NCBI RefSeq assembly: GCF_002093975.1
Contig: NZ_MSZZ01000032.1
Coordinates: forward strand, 124,001-188,000
DNA: 64,000 bases
Direction of reading: 5' to 3'
Source: Thermoactinospora rubra
Lineage (GTDB): Bacteria; Actinomycetota; Actinomycetes; Streptosporangiales; Streptosporangiaceae
The translations under genes and the position numbers were made by a program. Shown piece by piece: positions 25,186 through 34,611 of this stretch. The notes beneath the pieces were generated by a model. That model saw only the letters and a list, made by a program, of their open reading frames with translations, was not told where the DNA came from and searched no databases. Each line of letters opens with the position of its first letter. Position 1 is the first letter of the stretch.

Positions 25186-26445
25186 TCACACGAGGCTCTC
25201 CAGGATCTTGACGGCGGTGCGCACACCATCGTCGGCGCGGACGAGACCGCCGAGGATGGTCGCCTTCTCGGCCATGGCGTGGTCGGTGGCGGCGAGCTTG
25301 ATGGCGCTGGCCAAGCCCTCTGGGGTGAGGTGGCGTTGCGGCATAGGTGCTGGGGCGACGCCCGTGGCGTGCATACGCGCCGCCCAGAAGGGCTGGTCGG
25401 CGACGAACGGCACGACCACCTGCGGGCGCCCGGCCGCCAGCGCGGCCCCGGTGGTGCCGCTGCCTCCGTGGTGGACGATCGCGGCCATGCGCGGGAACAG
25501 CCAGTCGTGTGGCGCCTGCTCCAACAGGAACACGTCACCCGACAGGTCGCCGACTCGCATGCCACCCCATCCGGCGGCCAGCACGGCCCGCACGCCGGCC
25601 AGGCGGACGGCTTCGGTGACGATGCGCCCGATCCGCTCGGGATCGGTGCCCGCCATGCTGCCGAACCCGACGTAGACCGGGGCGGGCCCGTCGGCCAGGA
25701 AGGCGGCCAGCTCGTCGGAGGGAGCCCAGCCGGGGGCAGCGGGCAGGTACCAGAAACCGGTGGTGTGGACGGTGGCCGGATAGTCGAGGCCGGGCGGCAG
25801 AACATGACGGCTGAACGCCTGCAACACAGTGGACGGGCCTCCTCCGGGCGCACGCATGACGTCGTGGCGGCCTCGGCGTTTCGCCAAGTCCAGCGTGTCC
25901 CGCAACTGGTCGGCCACCCCGGCGAAGCTGCGCAGCAGCATCTTGATCGGCAGGTAGCTGGCGCGGTTGAGCGCGCGCGGCAGCCGTACCGGAAGCATGG
26001 GGTTGGGGAAGGTCGCGGTGGGCACCCACACCGGCTGCATGGCAGCGGGTACGGCGGGCACGCCGAGCTTCTCGGCGATGTGGTGCGCAGGGATGCCCGG
26101 CGGGTGCACGATCAGGTCGGCACCCAGGTCGACCGCCCGGATCATGTCGGCGAAGACCTGGCCCATCAGGGGCTTGGTGCGCCGCATGACCTGCAGGGCG
26201 ATCTTCTTGCCGCGCAGCCCTCGATAGTTGGTCTCGATCGCCTGGCGGATCTCGGGATCGTCGATGAGCTTGTTCGGGCCGTCGTCGAGAGGGAGGAACG
26301 GCATACCGTACGGCTCGGCGAGCGAAGCGGACGCGGCGGGCGCGCCCAACACGGCCTCGTGCCCGGCTTCCATGAGGGCGTAGGCGAGCGCTGCGTAGGG
26401 CTGGACGTCGCCGCGGGTGCCGTGGGTGAGGATGACGACCTTCAT
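25186..26445 (-). CDS. UGT/MGT-type glycosyltransferase (GT1-like)
   Basis: A 419-residue nucleotide-sugar glycosyltransferase of the GT-B fold. The N-terminus MKVVILTHGTRGDVQPYAAL is typical of macrolide/sterol-type GT1/GT28 enzymes. The C-terminal donor site reads FLLEQAPHDWLFPRMAAIVH, then HHGGSGTTGAALAAGRPQVV and FVADQPFWAARM. Such enzymes glycosylate antibiotics, sterols or flavonoids, often as self-protection. ATG 26445 overlaps the TetR stop (ATGA), so it is co-translated with the TetR gene. Its expression is therefore tied to that repressor; the acceptor is unknown. Confidence 0.9.
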   Translation of the reverse strand: MKVVILTHGTRGDVQPYAALAYALMEAGHEAVLGAPAASASLAEPYGMPFLPLDDGPNKLIDDPEIRQAIETNYRGLRGKKIALQVMRRTKPLMGQVFADMIRAVDLGADLIVHPPGIPAHHIAEKLGVPAVPAAMQPVWVPTATFPNPMLPVRLPRALNRASYLPIKMLLRSFAGVADQLRDTLDLAKRRGRHDVMRAPGGGPSTVLQAFSRHVLPPGLDYPATVHTTGFWYLPAAPGWAPSDELAAFLADGPAPVYVGFGSMAGTDPERIGRIVTEAVRLAGVRAVLAAGWGGMRVGDLSGDVFLLEQAPHDWLFPRMAAIVHHGGSGTTGAALAAGRPQVVVPFVADQPFWAARMHATGVAPAPMPQRHLTPEGLASAIKLAATDHAMAEKATILGGLVRADDGVRTAVKILESLV

Positions 26446-27062
26446 CCGAGGTCCTTTCTGACGGTGTTCCAGGCGTCCAGCACGCGGTCGTCGGCGAACA
26501 CGCCGCGCGTGAAGATCTCGATGGCGGCGCGGGAGAAGCGCAGGGTCGCGCCGGTCTCGGCCAGGTCGTCCACGCCGAAGGCGCGCGACAGATGGGCGTG
26601 CAGCATCACCGGGGCGAGCAGCCATGTCACGTAGACGGCGGCGCGGGCGTGCGGATCCTCACTGGGCTGGATCCAGCCTTCTTCCGCGCCGTGACCCAGC
26701 CACCTCTCGGAGGCGGCCACCATCTCGTCGAACAGCGTGCCCGCCTCCGGGGAGTCGTCGAGGAAGGCCCGGGCCAGGTAGCGGCGCGCCGGTGCGGCGG
26801 CTTCGAGCATCGAGCCGAGCCGGGCGGTGTCGCCGAGATCGGCGGGCCGGCCGTCGCCGCGCAGTATCTCCAGCAGGTAGGCGTCGCAGGCCTTGCGTAG
26901 GCCGTCCTTCGAGCCGAAGTGGTGCAGCACCAGGGCGGGGGAGACGCCTGCTCGGGCGGCGATGGCGCGCACGCTGACCCGGTTGACACCTTCGCGACCG
27001 AACAGGTCTATCGCGGCGTCGCGGATGCGGGCCCGGGCGGTGAGATCCGACTCTGAACGCAT
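26442..27062 (-). CDS. TetR-family transcriptional regulator
   Basis: A 206-residue repressor. The helix-turn-helix is at residues about 8-52 (ARIRDAAIDLFGREGVNRVS, VRAIAARAGVSPALVLHHFG, SKDGLRKACDAYL). The C-terminal ligand domain is all-helical. ATG 27062 begins the canonical N-terminus MRSESDLTARARI; an ATG 9 bp upstream is possible. An 18-bp palindrome lies 10 bp upstream and partly takes the place of a ribosome binding site, consistent with autorepression. It is the first gene of an operon with the glycosyltransferase, so the inducer may be the glycosyltransferase substrate. Confidence 0.9.
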   Translation of the reverse strand: MRSESDLTARARIRDAAIDLFGREGVNRVSVRAIAARAGVSPALVLHHFGSKDGLRKACDAYLLEILRGDGRPADLGDTARLGSMLEAAAPARRYLARAFLDDSPEAGTLFDEMVAASERWLGHGAEEGWIQPSEDPHARAAVYVTWLLAPVMLHAHLSRAFGVDDLAETGATLRFSRAAIEIFTRGVFADDRVLDAWNTVRKDLG

Positions 27063-27071
27063 GAATAGCAT

Positions 27072-27089
27072 GCTAAACAAATGTTCAGC
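27072..27089. promoter_or_regulatory. TetR-type palindromic operator
   Basis: GCTAAACAAATGTTCAGC is an 18-bp near-perfect palindrome (GCTnAACA-nn-TGTTnAGC) ending 10 bp before the TetR start codon, the expected place for an autoregulatory operator. Confidence 0.7.
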
Positions 27090-27371
27090 GCTTAGCCATG
27101 GGCATGCCGTCAAGGATGCGTACGGGACGCAAAGTATGAGGGGATGCTTCCGGGTGGCTCGGGGAGGTCGACAAGAGGTTCGACTCGCCCAGTCAGGACG
27201 ATCAGGAGACGGCCGTCTTCTACGTCGGCCTCCTGGCGGAGCGGAGGCGTGCTCGGCGAGCCGTACACCAGGCAGTTGCACGGCAAGCTCCGGGAAACTC
27301 CGCTTTCGCCCGTTTCGAGGCGGGAGGCACGACCCCCACGCAACTCCATCAACTAAGGATCAGTGATCAGC
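27090..27371. other. Gene-free upstream region
   Basis: Together with the operator, this is the 309-bp gap between the TetR gene and the kinase gene. It should hold the TetR promoter. I see no gene or terminator hairpin. Confidence 0.45.
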
Positions 27372-28811
27372 TCAGCATGAGGCGAGCAGTTGCCGGACTC
27401 GTTCAGTCGCAGCATGGTCGGCGCCGTGGGTTCGCTCCAGGTCGGACAGCAGCGCCGTGAGAGTCCGTCTGGCCCGGTCCAGAAGACCCGCATCCCGTTC
27501 CAGCTCGCCGATCTGCCGCCTAAGCTCCAGCGCCTGAGGTTCGTCCTCCGCGGCGCAGTCTGCCAGCAGCTCGTTCATGAGGTGCAGCGCCGACTCAGTG
27601 TCGCCAAGGTGCACATGACAGGCGGCCTCTTGGAGCCGGTAGTGAAACGCCTGCTCAGAGTCGGCTGCTGCGGCCAGGTTCCGGTACTCGTGGGCGGCCC
27701 GGGAGTAGTCGCCCGCCGTCAGCCAGACCTCGGCGAGCTGTTCCCGCAATGCCAGCTCTTCGGGAGCGTGCGCAACCGCCTCCTCCAGTAAAGCGGCGGC
27801 TTCGCCGTACCGAGATTCCCGGACTAGCGATTGCGCCTCCCGCCGGGCTCGCCGGACATCTCCGTGACTGAAGTCCTGCCGTGCCACCGACGTCCTGGAA
27901 CTCGGGACAGAGACCCCAGCGAAGATCGTCCGGCTCAGTGCCCGAGAGTAGAGCGTCAACGGGCTCACTCCACCCCTGGTCATGTCTCCCAGAGGGCCGA
28001 TGCCCGACAGGTACGGCATGAGCCGCTCATGCACCTCGCGTGCGCTGGCCGGCCGGTCCGCAGGATCCTTCTCCACCATCGCCATCAGCAGCTCGTCCAG
28101 GCTCTTGGGCACGTCCGGCCGATGCCGCCCGGCCGGGGTGGCCGGAGTCCGCACGTGCTGGCTCATGACGCTGTACTCGCTTGGCCCGCTGAACAGCGGA
28201 TAGCCGGTGAGCAGCTCATAGAGCACGCAGCCCAGGGAGTAGATGTCGCTGCGGGCACTGGGCGGCTCGCATTCGACCTGCTCGGGCGACATGTAGGCCG
28301 CGGTGCCGAGTTGCTGGCCGGTACGGGTGACCTTGGTCAGCTCCGCCTCCCGCATGAAGGCCAGCCCGAAGTCCAGGACGCGGATCGAGCCATCGGGGCA
28401 GAGCATGAGGTTGGACGGCTTCAGATCCCGGTGCAGGATGTGCTGCTCGTGGGCGGCTTCCAGAACCGCCGCGATCTGGGCGCCGATCGAGGCCACCCAG
28501 CCGATGGAGAGCGGGGCATGCTCGGCGATGACGTCATGCAGGCCATGACCGTGGATGAACTGCATGATCATGTAGTGGCGGCCGTCGGTGGACCCGAAAT
28601 CGTAGAGGGTGGGAACACCGGGATGCGACAACATGGACAACGCCCTGGCTTCCCGGCGAAAGCGTTTGTCCAGTTCCGCGTCCGGGAGCCGGACGAACTT
28701 GATCGCCACTCGGCGGCCGAGCATCGTGTCCTCGGCGCCCCAGACCTCTCCCATGCCCCCGCGGCCCAGATGGATCGGGTCGAACTGGTAGCGACCAAGG
28801 AAGAGGGTCAC
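27372..28811 (-). CDS. Ser/Thr protein kinase with C-terminal helical (TPR-like) repeats
   Basis: A 479-residue soluble eukaryotic-type kinase. The kinase domain (about residues 5-265) has LGRGGMGEVWGAED, the catalytic Lys in RVAIKFVRL, HILHRDLKPSNLML, VLDFGLAF and AAYMSPEQVE, so it looks active. Residues about 320-479 form TPR-like helices (RESRYGEAAALLEEAVAHAP, LAEVWLTAGDYSRAAHEYRN). No transmembrane or PASTA segment is present. GTG 28811 has GGAGG at 4 bp and lies 16 bp after the stop of the methylase gene, so it closes the restriction-modification operon. A signalling role in phage defence, as for PglW-type kinases, is inference. Confidence 0.88.
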   Translation of the reverse strand: MTLFLGRYQFDPIHLGRGGMGEVWGAEDTMLGRRVAIKFVRLPDAELDKRFRREARALSMLSHPGVPTLYDFGSTDGRHYMIMQFIHGHGLHDVIAEHAPLSIGWVASIGAQIAAVLEAAHEQHILHRDLKPSNLMLCPDGSIRVLDFGLAFMREAELTKVTRTGQQLGTAAYMSPEQVECEPPSARSDIYSLGCVLYELLTGYPLFSGPSEYSVMSQHVRTPATPAGRHRPDVPKSLDELLMAMVEKDPADRPASAREVHERLMPYLSGIGPLGDMTRGGVSPLTLYSRALSRTIFAGVSVPSSRTSVARQDFSHGDVRRARREAQSLVRESRYGEAAALLEEAVAHAPEELALREQLAEVWLTAGDYSRAAHEYRNLAAAADSEQAFHYRLQEAACHVHLGDTESALHLMNELLADCAAEDEPQALELRRQIGELERDAGLLDRARRTLTALLSDLERTHGADHAATERVRQLLASC

Positions 28812-28827
28812 CGCGCCTCCAGGGAGA

Positions 28828-30636
28828 TCACTCGGGAGCAAGGCTCCCGTCGAGAAGCCCGTCGATCCCGGCAGCGACAAGATTATCGCTGATCTCCCGC
28901 AGCTCCCTGGTGGCGTCTTCGAAGGCGAGTAGCTGCCTGAACGCCTCGCCGTACCTGCGTTGCTCCTCGATCGGCAGCCGTGGCAGCTGCGCTCGCCGTG
29001 GGTCCAGCCGTACGGCGGAGCCGGATCGGGCACCGGTGGCGCCGCCGGCGCGCAGGCAGCCGGCCAGGAAGTGGGGGTCGAGCCGCTCGGGGTCGGTCCG
29101 GAAGAGCAGGAGCTGGGGTCCCAGTACGGCTCCCGCCCGGCTCATCACCCGCGGCACGGCACCGCTGCTCAAGAGGACGGGCGCCACAATGTCACCTGCC
29201 TCAATGCGGACCAGGCCCGGCGCATCGCCGGTCCGGCCGCTCGGCGCCCGGTTGAGCAGGAGGTCCTTCGCGGTCAGCACGGGCTGGTCGCCCTCGTCGG
29301 CGAGCTTGAGAGGCCCCTGCATGACGGTGACGACCCCGGCGCGTGCCAGTTCACCGATGTTGGTCATCGCCAGATCCCGGCGGGGGGCCGACGTCAGCCG
29401 GGGGAGTGTCAACGTCTCCAGCATCGACGACAGGCGATCGCTCATCACGGCAAAGCCGGATGAGGGTTCTTGCGCGGCCACCCGATGGCTCGTCGTCAGA
29501 TCGACCTCGTCGTCGAGCAGGTCGATGATGCGTACCGCCCGGCTGTTCGCCGGCAGTTCGTCACCGGTGCCGAAGGCCCGCCACGCCTCCTCGGCCAGCG
29601 CCAGATCCTCGCTCGCGTTGACCATCAGCACTTGGGACGGCAGCTCGTCGCCCGGTTCGGGCTTGCGAAGCACCCACAGGTCCGGCGCTCCGCTGGAGGC
29701 GGGAGCCGCACCGGGGAAGAGGCTGATGATCGCGCGAAGCACACCTGCGCGCAGCAGGTTCGCCCGCACCCGGCGGCCCGGGCGTCGCGTGGCCGCCACA
29801 GCCGGCATCATGATCACTACGAGGCCGCCGGGCCGGACGTGCGCCAGACAGTGCTGCACCCAGGCCAGTTCCGATTCGCCACGCGGCGGCAGGCCGAACT
29901 CCCAGCGCGGATCGCTGGCCAGCTCGTCGTACCCCCAGGCCCGCTCATTGAAGGGCGGGTTGCACACCACCGCGTCGGTCTGCACGCCCGCAAAGGCGTC
30001 GGCACGCAGCGAGTCACCCGCTTCGATCCGCGCCCGGTAGCCATGGAGCCGGAGCCGGATACTCGTCAGTCTGGCGGCGTTCTCGTTCAGCTCCTGGCCG
30101 AACACCTGGCTGCCTTCGGACTCCAGCAGCACGGTGCCGATCCCGCACGCCGGGTCGAGAACCGTGCCACCGGAGGTCGCGCCGATTCTGGCCATGAGCC
30201 TGGCCACCTCGGGTGGTGTGGCCAGCAGGCGCCGGGAGTGCAGGTCGACGTAGCGTTCACAGATCCCGTCGAAGGCGGCGACGGCGCCTTCGGTCCGTCC
30301 GACTTCCTGAATCTCCTTGACCAGAGCCTTGTCCAGGCTGGTCTTCTCGCCCAGCAGGACCGCGCCGGCATCGGCCACCACTTCACCCAGGCGCAGATCG
30401 TCGGTGCTGCTGCGGAGCCGTTGCCAGAGCCGTTCCCGGGGCGCGACCTCGACGTACCGGTCGTGTTTGCGCAGCCACTGCTCCACCTCGGCAAGGGAGA
30501 AAGCCGGGCTGGTGGCGGTGCCGCCCACCGGCTGGGGGAAGTCGCTGAACCGCTTGCGCCAGTTGCTCACCGCCGCCCGGCCGACGTCGGCAAGCCGCGC
30601 GATGTCGGCGGCGTTGACCAGGACGTCGTCTCGCAT
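28828..30636 (-). CDS. HTH-N6-adenine DNA methyltransferase with specificity-like C-terminus
   Basis: A 602-residue protein in three parts. Residues 1-60 are a MerR/excisionase-like helix-turn-helix (VNAADIARLADVGRAAVSNW). Residues 120-330 form an adenine-N6 methyltransferase with SAM motif VLDPACGIGTVLLE and catalytic NPPF in AVVCNPPFNERAWG. Residues 400-600 look like a target-recognition domain of the HsdS/type IIG kind (PRLTSAPRRDLAMTNIGELA ... FRTDPERLDPHFLAGCL). It is immediately adjacent to the YgjP-like gene (stop then ATG with no gap). A second complete methylase beside hsdM is unusual; it may be an extra modification or sensor module. Confidence 0.85.
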   Translation of the reverse strand: MRDDVLVNAADIARLADVGRAAVSNWRKRFSDFPQPVGGTATSPAFSLAEVEQWLRKHDRYVEVAPRERLWQRLRSSTDDLRLGEVVADAGAVLLGEKTSLDKALVKEIQEVGRTEGAVAAFDGICERYVDLHSRRLLATPPEVARLMARIGATSGGTVLDPACGIGTVLLESEGSQVFGQELNENAARLTSIRLRLHGYRARIEAGDSLRADAFAGVQTDAVVCNPPFNERAWGYDELASDPRWEFGLPPRGESELAWVQHCLAHVRPGGLVVIMMPAVAATRRPGRRVRANLLRAGVLRAIISLFPGAAPASSGAPDLWVLRKPEPGDELPSQVLMVNASEDLALAEEAWRAFGTGDELPANSRAVRIIDLLDDEVDLTTSHRVAAQEPSSGFAVMSDRLSSMLETLTLPRLTSAPRRDLAMTNIGELARAGVVTVMQGPLKLADEGDQPVLTAKDLLLNRAPSGRTGDAPGLVRIEAGDIVAPVLLSSGAVPRVMSRAGAVLGPQLLLFRTDPERLDPHFLAGCLRAGGATGARSGSAVRLDPRRAQLPRLPIEEQRRYGEAFRQLLAFEDATRELREISDNLVAAGIDGLLDGSLAPE

Positions 30637-31353
30637 CTATCGCCCTTCCTCCGGCAACCACAGGTCATCCCCCGTACGGCGAAGCCGCTCCCGATACTCC
30701 TCGTGGCCCGGCAGGGCCTGCTCGACGACCCGCCAGAACTCGGCGCCGTGGTCGGGACGCTTGAGATGCGCCAGCTCATGCACGAGCACGTAGTCGATCA
30801 GACTCGGCGGAAGCTGCATGGTCGCCCAGTGGATGTTGACCTGACCATCCCGTGAGCACGAACCCCAGCGGTAGCCCAGCGGACGCACCCGCAGCCCGGT
30901 CAGCTCCACGCCCATGCGAGCCGCCCACGGCCGGATCCGCCGGGTGAGCCAGGGCCGGCCGACCCGGCGGTACCAGCCCACCAGCTCCTTGGCGCCACCG
31001 CCTTCCGGCAGCTCCAAGCGGCCCCGGACCAGCCGGACCTCACCCGCGGGCACGATGCGGAGCCGGTAGGAGCGGCCCAGATAGCGGAAGCCTTCGCCGG
31101 TGACGAACTGCTTGTCCGGCGGAGCCTCACCCAGCTCCCGCTTCTCGGCGAGCTTGCCGTACAGCCAGGATCGTTTGGCCTCCACCAGCTTGGCCAGCTC
31201 GGCGGTGGAGATCTGCGGCGGCACGACGGCGGTGACCGAGGCGTCCCGCTCGACGGTGAGGCGAACGCTCTTGCGGCGATCACTCACCGAGACGGCGACC
31301 TCCAGGTCGCCGACCCGCAGGACTCCGGGGAAATCACTCACGGTCACCAGCAT
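30637..31353 (-). CDS. YgjP/DUF45-type zinc metallopeptidase
   Basis: A 238-residue protein of the YgjP (DUF45, SprT-like) group. The zinc site is LVHELAHLKRPDHGAEFW (HExxH with a third His 5 residues on), preceded by the family signature GYRWGSCSRDGQVNIHW. Members frequently neighbour type I restriction genes, and their role there is not established. It begins 7 bp after the hsdR stop and ends directly at the methylase start, so it is inside the operon. Confidence 0.9.
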   Translation of the reverse strand: MLVTVSDFPGVLRVGDLEVAVSVSDRRKSVRLTVERDASVTAVVPPQISTAELAKLVEAKRSWLYGKLAEKRELGEAPPDKQFVTGEGFRYLGRSYRLRIVPAGEVRLVRGRLELPEGGGAKELVGWYRRVGRPWLTRRIRPWAARMGVELTGLRVRPLGYRWGSCSRDGQVNIHWATMQLPPSLIDYVLVHELAHLKRPDHGAEFWRVVEQALPGHEEYRERLRRTGDDLWLPEEGR

Positions 31354-31360
31354 GCCAGGC

Positions 31361-34300
31361 TCACGCTTTGGGGATGGTCGCGAGGTTGTTCTTGACGACG
31401 TCCCGTGCCTTGTCCGCGACGAGCCCCAGGTGTTCGAGATCGCCGAGGTCCCTCATCACGAGGATTTCGAAGATCTGGCTGCGGAAGTCGGCGACGTCGG
31501 AGCGCTTGCTCCAGAAGTCGCGGCGATGGATGGTCCGGCTCGCCAACGCCACGATCTCCCGGGCGGCGTTGACGAAACGCTCCTCGTGGATGTCCTCCTC
31601 CGAGGTGGCCAGCTCCTGTAGGAGCAGACCGTAGATCGCGTACTCGGCCGGGCTGAAGTTGTGCGGGTTGTCCCGCCGGTCCTCCACCACGTCGGCCATC
31701 AGGTTCTTGAAGGCCAGCAGCTGGGCGTCCCAGTCGTCCTTCAGCTCGGTCAGGATCTGCTCCAGGCGCTCGCTGAGGAGCTGGTAGCGGGCCGGGTCCT
31801 GGCCGGCGTGGACGGTGATGTGGTGCCGGAGGGCGTGCTCCATCTCCGAGGCCTTGGCCCGCGAGCCGCCGGTCATCGCCTCCACCTTGGCGGCGAAGTT
31901 GGCGGCGGTCAGCGCGATCGGCGGGAGCTGCTGCTCGATGCCGAGCGAGGTCACGTGCTCGTCGATGAGCAGCTTGATCTTCTGACCGTAGGCGCCCGGG
32001 TCGAACTCGCCGCCGTCGACACGGTAGCGCCGGTTCGCGGTCAGCTTGATCACCGAGAACCGCTTGACGTCTTCCAGGTACGGCGTCGCCGCCGGATCGG
32101 GCAAGACGGTGTTGATGGTCCGGGCGAACCGGGCGAGCTCCACGTTGAACCTGTCCCGCAGCTGCGGGTCGGCCAGCTCCTGCACACAGCTTTCGACGTC
32201 CGTGTGGTCCCGGAACATCATCCGCAGCCGCTGCCGCTGCGGTTCGAGCTTGGCGATCTCCGTCTTGAGGTCGCGCAGCGCGCCGGCCACGTCATCACTC
32301 TCTCCGGCCTCGAACTCCTCGTCGGCGTAGATCCGCAGCGCCTCCACGAGGTTCTGCGCCACGCCGCGATAGTCGACCACATACCCGTACGGCTTGCCGT
32401 CCGCGGTCCGGTTCACCCGCGCGACCGCCTGGAGCAGGTCGTGCATCTCCAGCTTGCGGTCGAGGTACATGACCTGCTCGATCGGCGCGTCGAAGCCGGT
32501 GAGCAGCATCGACTTGACGATGACGAAGGCGATGTCGTTCTCGTCGAAGGGCCGGGTGAAGCCGTCGATCCGCAGCTTCTGCTTGGCCTCGTCGGTCCAT
32601 TCCGCGTAGCGGTCCTCGTGCTCGGAGTCCCCCTTGGAGATCACCGGCACGAAGTCCATCCGCTTGATGAGATCGAGCTGCCTGTGGGCCTTGACGAGCT
32701 GCGCCTGCCGCGGCTTGAGCTCATCCAGGTTGCGGGTGAGCAGCTGCGGCGGTAGCTTCTCGAGGTCGCGCACCAGCTCGTCGCGGGCCTCCATGAGCGC
32801 TTCCCGATAGCGCACGGTGGTCTCCCGGTCATATGCGACCACCTGCGCCTTGAAACCCTCGGGCAGCACCTTGTCCACGTAGTGCCGGAGCATGTGCTTG
32901 GCCTTGACGTCGACCAGTTTCTGCGCCGCCGAGACGTTCCCCTTGGTCGCCCAGCGCCGCTGGAGCTGCTGGCGTTCCTCGTCGGTCAGGTCCTCGAACT
33001 CCTCTTCGAAGAGCGCGTCCATGTCCTGGCCGTTCTGGAGCGCGCCCTTGACCTTGAAACCCTCGTAGAGGATCGGCACGATCACGCCGTCCTCCTCGGC
33101 CTCGCGCAGCCGGTAGGTGTCGATGAAGGAGCCGAACAGCTCGACGCTGGTCTTGCGCAGGCCCTTCTTGGTCATGATCGGCGTGCCGGTGAAGCCGATC
33201 CGGGCCGCGTTCGGCAGCGCCTGCCGGAGGTTGGCGCCCAGCGTGGCGGTGTGCGAACGGTGCACCTCGTCGATCAGCACGACGATGGACTCGTCGGTGT
33301 TGACCTCGCCCATGTCGTACCTGTCCACGGGCGCGCCGTTCTGGTTCTTCTGGATCATCACGAAGACCAGACCTGGGCCCTTGCGGCCGAGCAGGGTCTT
33401 GGCCCGGGCGCTGCTCTTGGCGATGTCCAGCTTCTCGTTGCTCAGCTGCATCGTCTCGCTGAGCTGGTCCTGCAGCTGGGTTCGGTCGGTGACCACCACG
33501 ACCTTGTAGTGCGCCAGCTCCGGGATCGAGCGCAGCCGCCGGACCAGGAAGGTCATGGTCAGGCTCTTGCCCGAGCCTTGGGTGTGCCAGATGATGCCGC
33601 CCTTGTGGCCGGGCTTGCCGTGCAGGAGGCGGTCGACGGTCCGCTCCACCGCGCGGAACTGCTGGTAGCGCGGTGCCACCTTGACCGTGACGCCTTCGTC
33701 GGTGGTCATGAAGGTGACGAAGTTGTGGATGACGGTGAGCAGGTTGGCGGGCTCCAGCACGCCTGTGACGAGGATCTCCTGCCTGCTCAGCTGCTCCTCG
33801 TCCTTGCCGAGGTCGCCGGCGAGCTGCGCCTTGGTCAGCGGATAGGGGTCGCGCCAGGGCACGTAGTGCTCCAGCCTGGCGGTGAAGGTGCCCAGCTTGG
33901 CGTCCTCGCCGCTGGTGACCACGGTGAGCTGCACAGGGTGGAAGAGCTTGGGGTTTCCGGTACGGCTGTCGCAGTAGCGGCGGATCTGGTTGACCGCGAC
34001 GTTCAGACTGCTTTCGGTGGTCTTCTTGCACTCGATGACGACCAGGGGGATGCCGTTCACGAAGAGGACGACATCGGGGACGATCTGCTGCTTGCCGCCG
34101 GTGCCGGGGATGTCGACGCGGAACTGGTTGATCGCGGTGAACTCGTTGTTGCCCGGGTTCCGCCAGTCGATGTAGTGGACGGTCCGCGACTTGCCGCTCG
34201 TGGGGTCCTCGATCGGGATGCCGTTGATCAGCAGCTCGGTGACCTGCTTGTTGGCTTCCAGCAGGTTGGCCGCCGGTACGCGGGTCAGCGCGTTGAACGC

Positions 34301-34522
34301 CTGGTTCGCCCGCCGGTCGTCCAGCCAGTCGCCGTTGATCCGCTCAAGCGCGTCCCTGAGCTTGTCCTCCAGGATCACCTCGTCGAAGGACCGCCGTGCT
34401 GACATCCTCGGAAACAGCGGGACCACGGCCCCGTGCTCGGCACCCGTGAGATGCTGCCAGCCCATGCTCTTGAGCTGCTCGATCAGTGGCCGTTCGACCA
34501 GTGTGTACTCGTAGTCGGTCAC
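31361..34522 (-). CDS. hsdR: Type I restriction enzyme, R (translocase/endonuclease) subunit
   Basis: A 1053-residue HsdR. The N-terminal nuclease motif is PDVVLFVNGIPLVVIECKK (D ... ExK, residues about 150-170). The superfamily 2 motor follows with Walker A IIWHTQGSGKSLTMTF near 310, VVLIDEVHRSH near 417, GFTGTPI and later the LLTGFDAP and VARVNRT segments. The C-terminus is helical for docking on HsdM. Length and motif order are normal, so it should be functional. It cuts unmodified DNA after ATP-driven translocation. It is preceded by hsdS and followed after 7 bp by the YgjP-like gene. Confidence 0.95.
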   Translation of the reverse strand: MTDYEYTLVERPLIEQLKSMGWQHLTGAEHGAVVPLFPRMSARRSFDEVILEDKLRDALERINGDWLDDRRANQAFNALTRVPAANLLEANKQVTELLINGIPIEDPTSGKSRTVHYIDWRNPGNNEFTAINQFRVDIPGTGGKQQIVPDVVLFVNGIPLVVIECKKTTESSLNVAVNQIRRYCDSRTGNPKLFHPVQLTVVTSGEDAKLGTFTARLEHYVPWRDPYPLTKAQLAGDLGKDEEQLSRQEILVTGVLEPANLLTVIHNFVTFMTTDEGVTVKVAPRYQQFRAVERTVDRLLHGKPGHKGGIIWHTQGSGKSLTMTFLVRRLRSIPELAHYKVVVVTDRTQLQDQLSETMQLSNEKLDIAKSSARAKTLLGRKGPGLVFVMIQKNQNGAPVDRYDMGEVNTDESIVVLIDEVHRSHTATLGANLRQALPNAARIGFTGTPIMTKKGLRKTSVELFGSFIDTYRLREAEEDGVIVPILYEGFKVKGALQNGQDMDALFEEEFEDLTDEERQQLQRRWATKGNVSAAQKLVDVKAKHMLRHYVDKVLPEGFKAQVVAYDRETTVRYREALMEARDELVRDLEKLPPQLLTRNLDELKPRQAQLVKAHRQLDLIKRMDFVPVISKGDSEHEDRYAEWTDEAKQKLRIDGFTRPFDENDIAFVIVKSMLLTGFDAPIEQVMYLDRKLEMHDLLQAVARVNRTADGKPYGYVVDYRGVAQNLVEALRIYADEEFEAGESDDVAGALRDLKTEIAKLEPQRQRLRMMFRDHTDVESCVQELADPQLRDRFNVELARFARTINTVLPDPAATPYLEDVKRFSVIKLTANRRYRVDGGEFDPGAYGQKIKLLIDEHVTSLGIEQQLPPIALTAANFAAKVEAMTGGSRAKASEMEHALRHHITVHAGQDPARYQLLSERLEQILTELKDDWDAQLLAFKNLMADVVEDRRDNPHNFSPAEYAIYGLLLQELATSEEDIHEERFVNAAREIVALASRTIHRRDFWSKRSDVADFRSQIFEILVMRDLGDLEHLGLVADKARDVVKNNLATIPKA

Positions 34523-34611
34523 CGGCCGACTCCCCTCGGTAAGTCCTCGAACAACGTCATCCCCCGACGAATCGCCTCATCGCGGGGCGGCGCGTCGCCG
34601 CCTCGCCAAGA

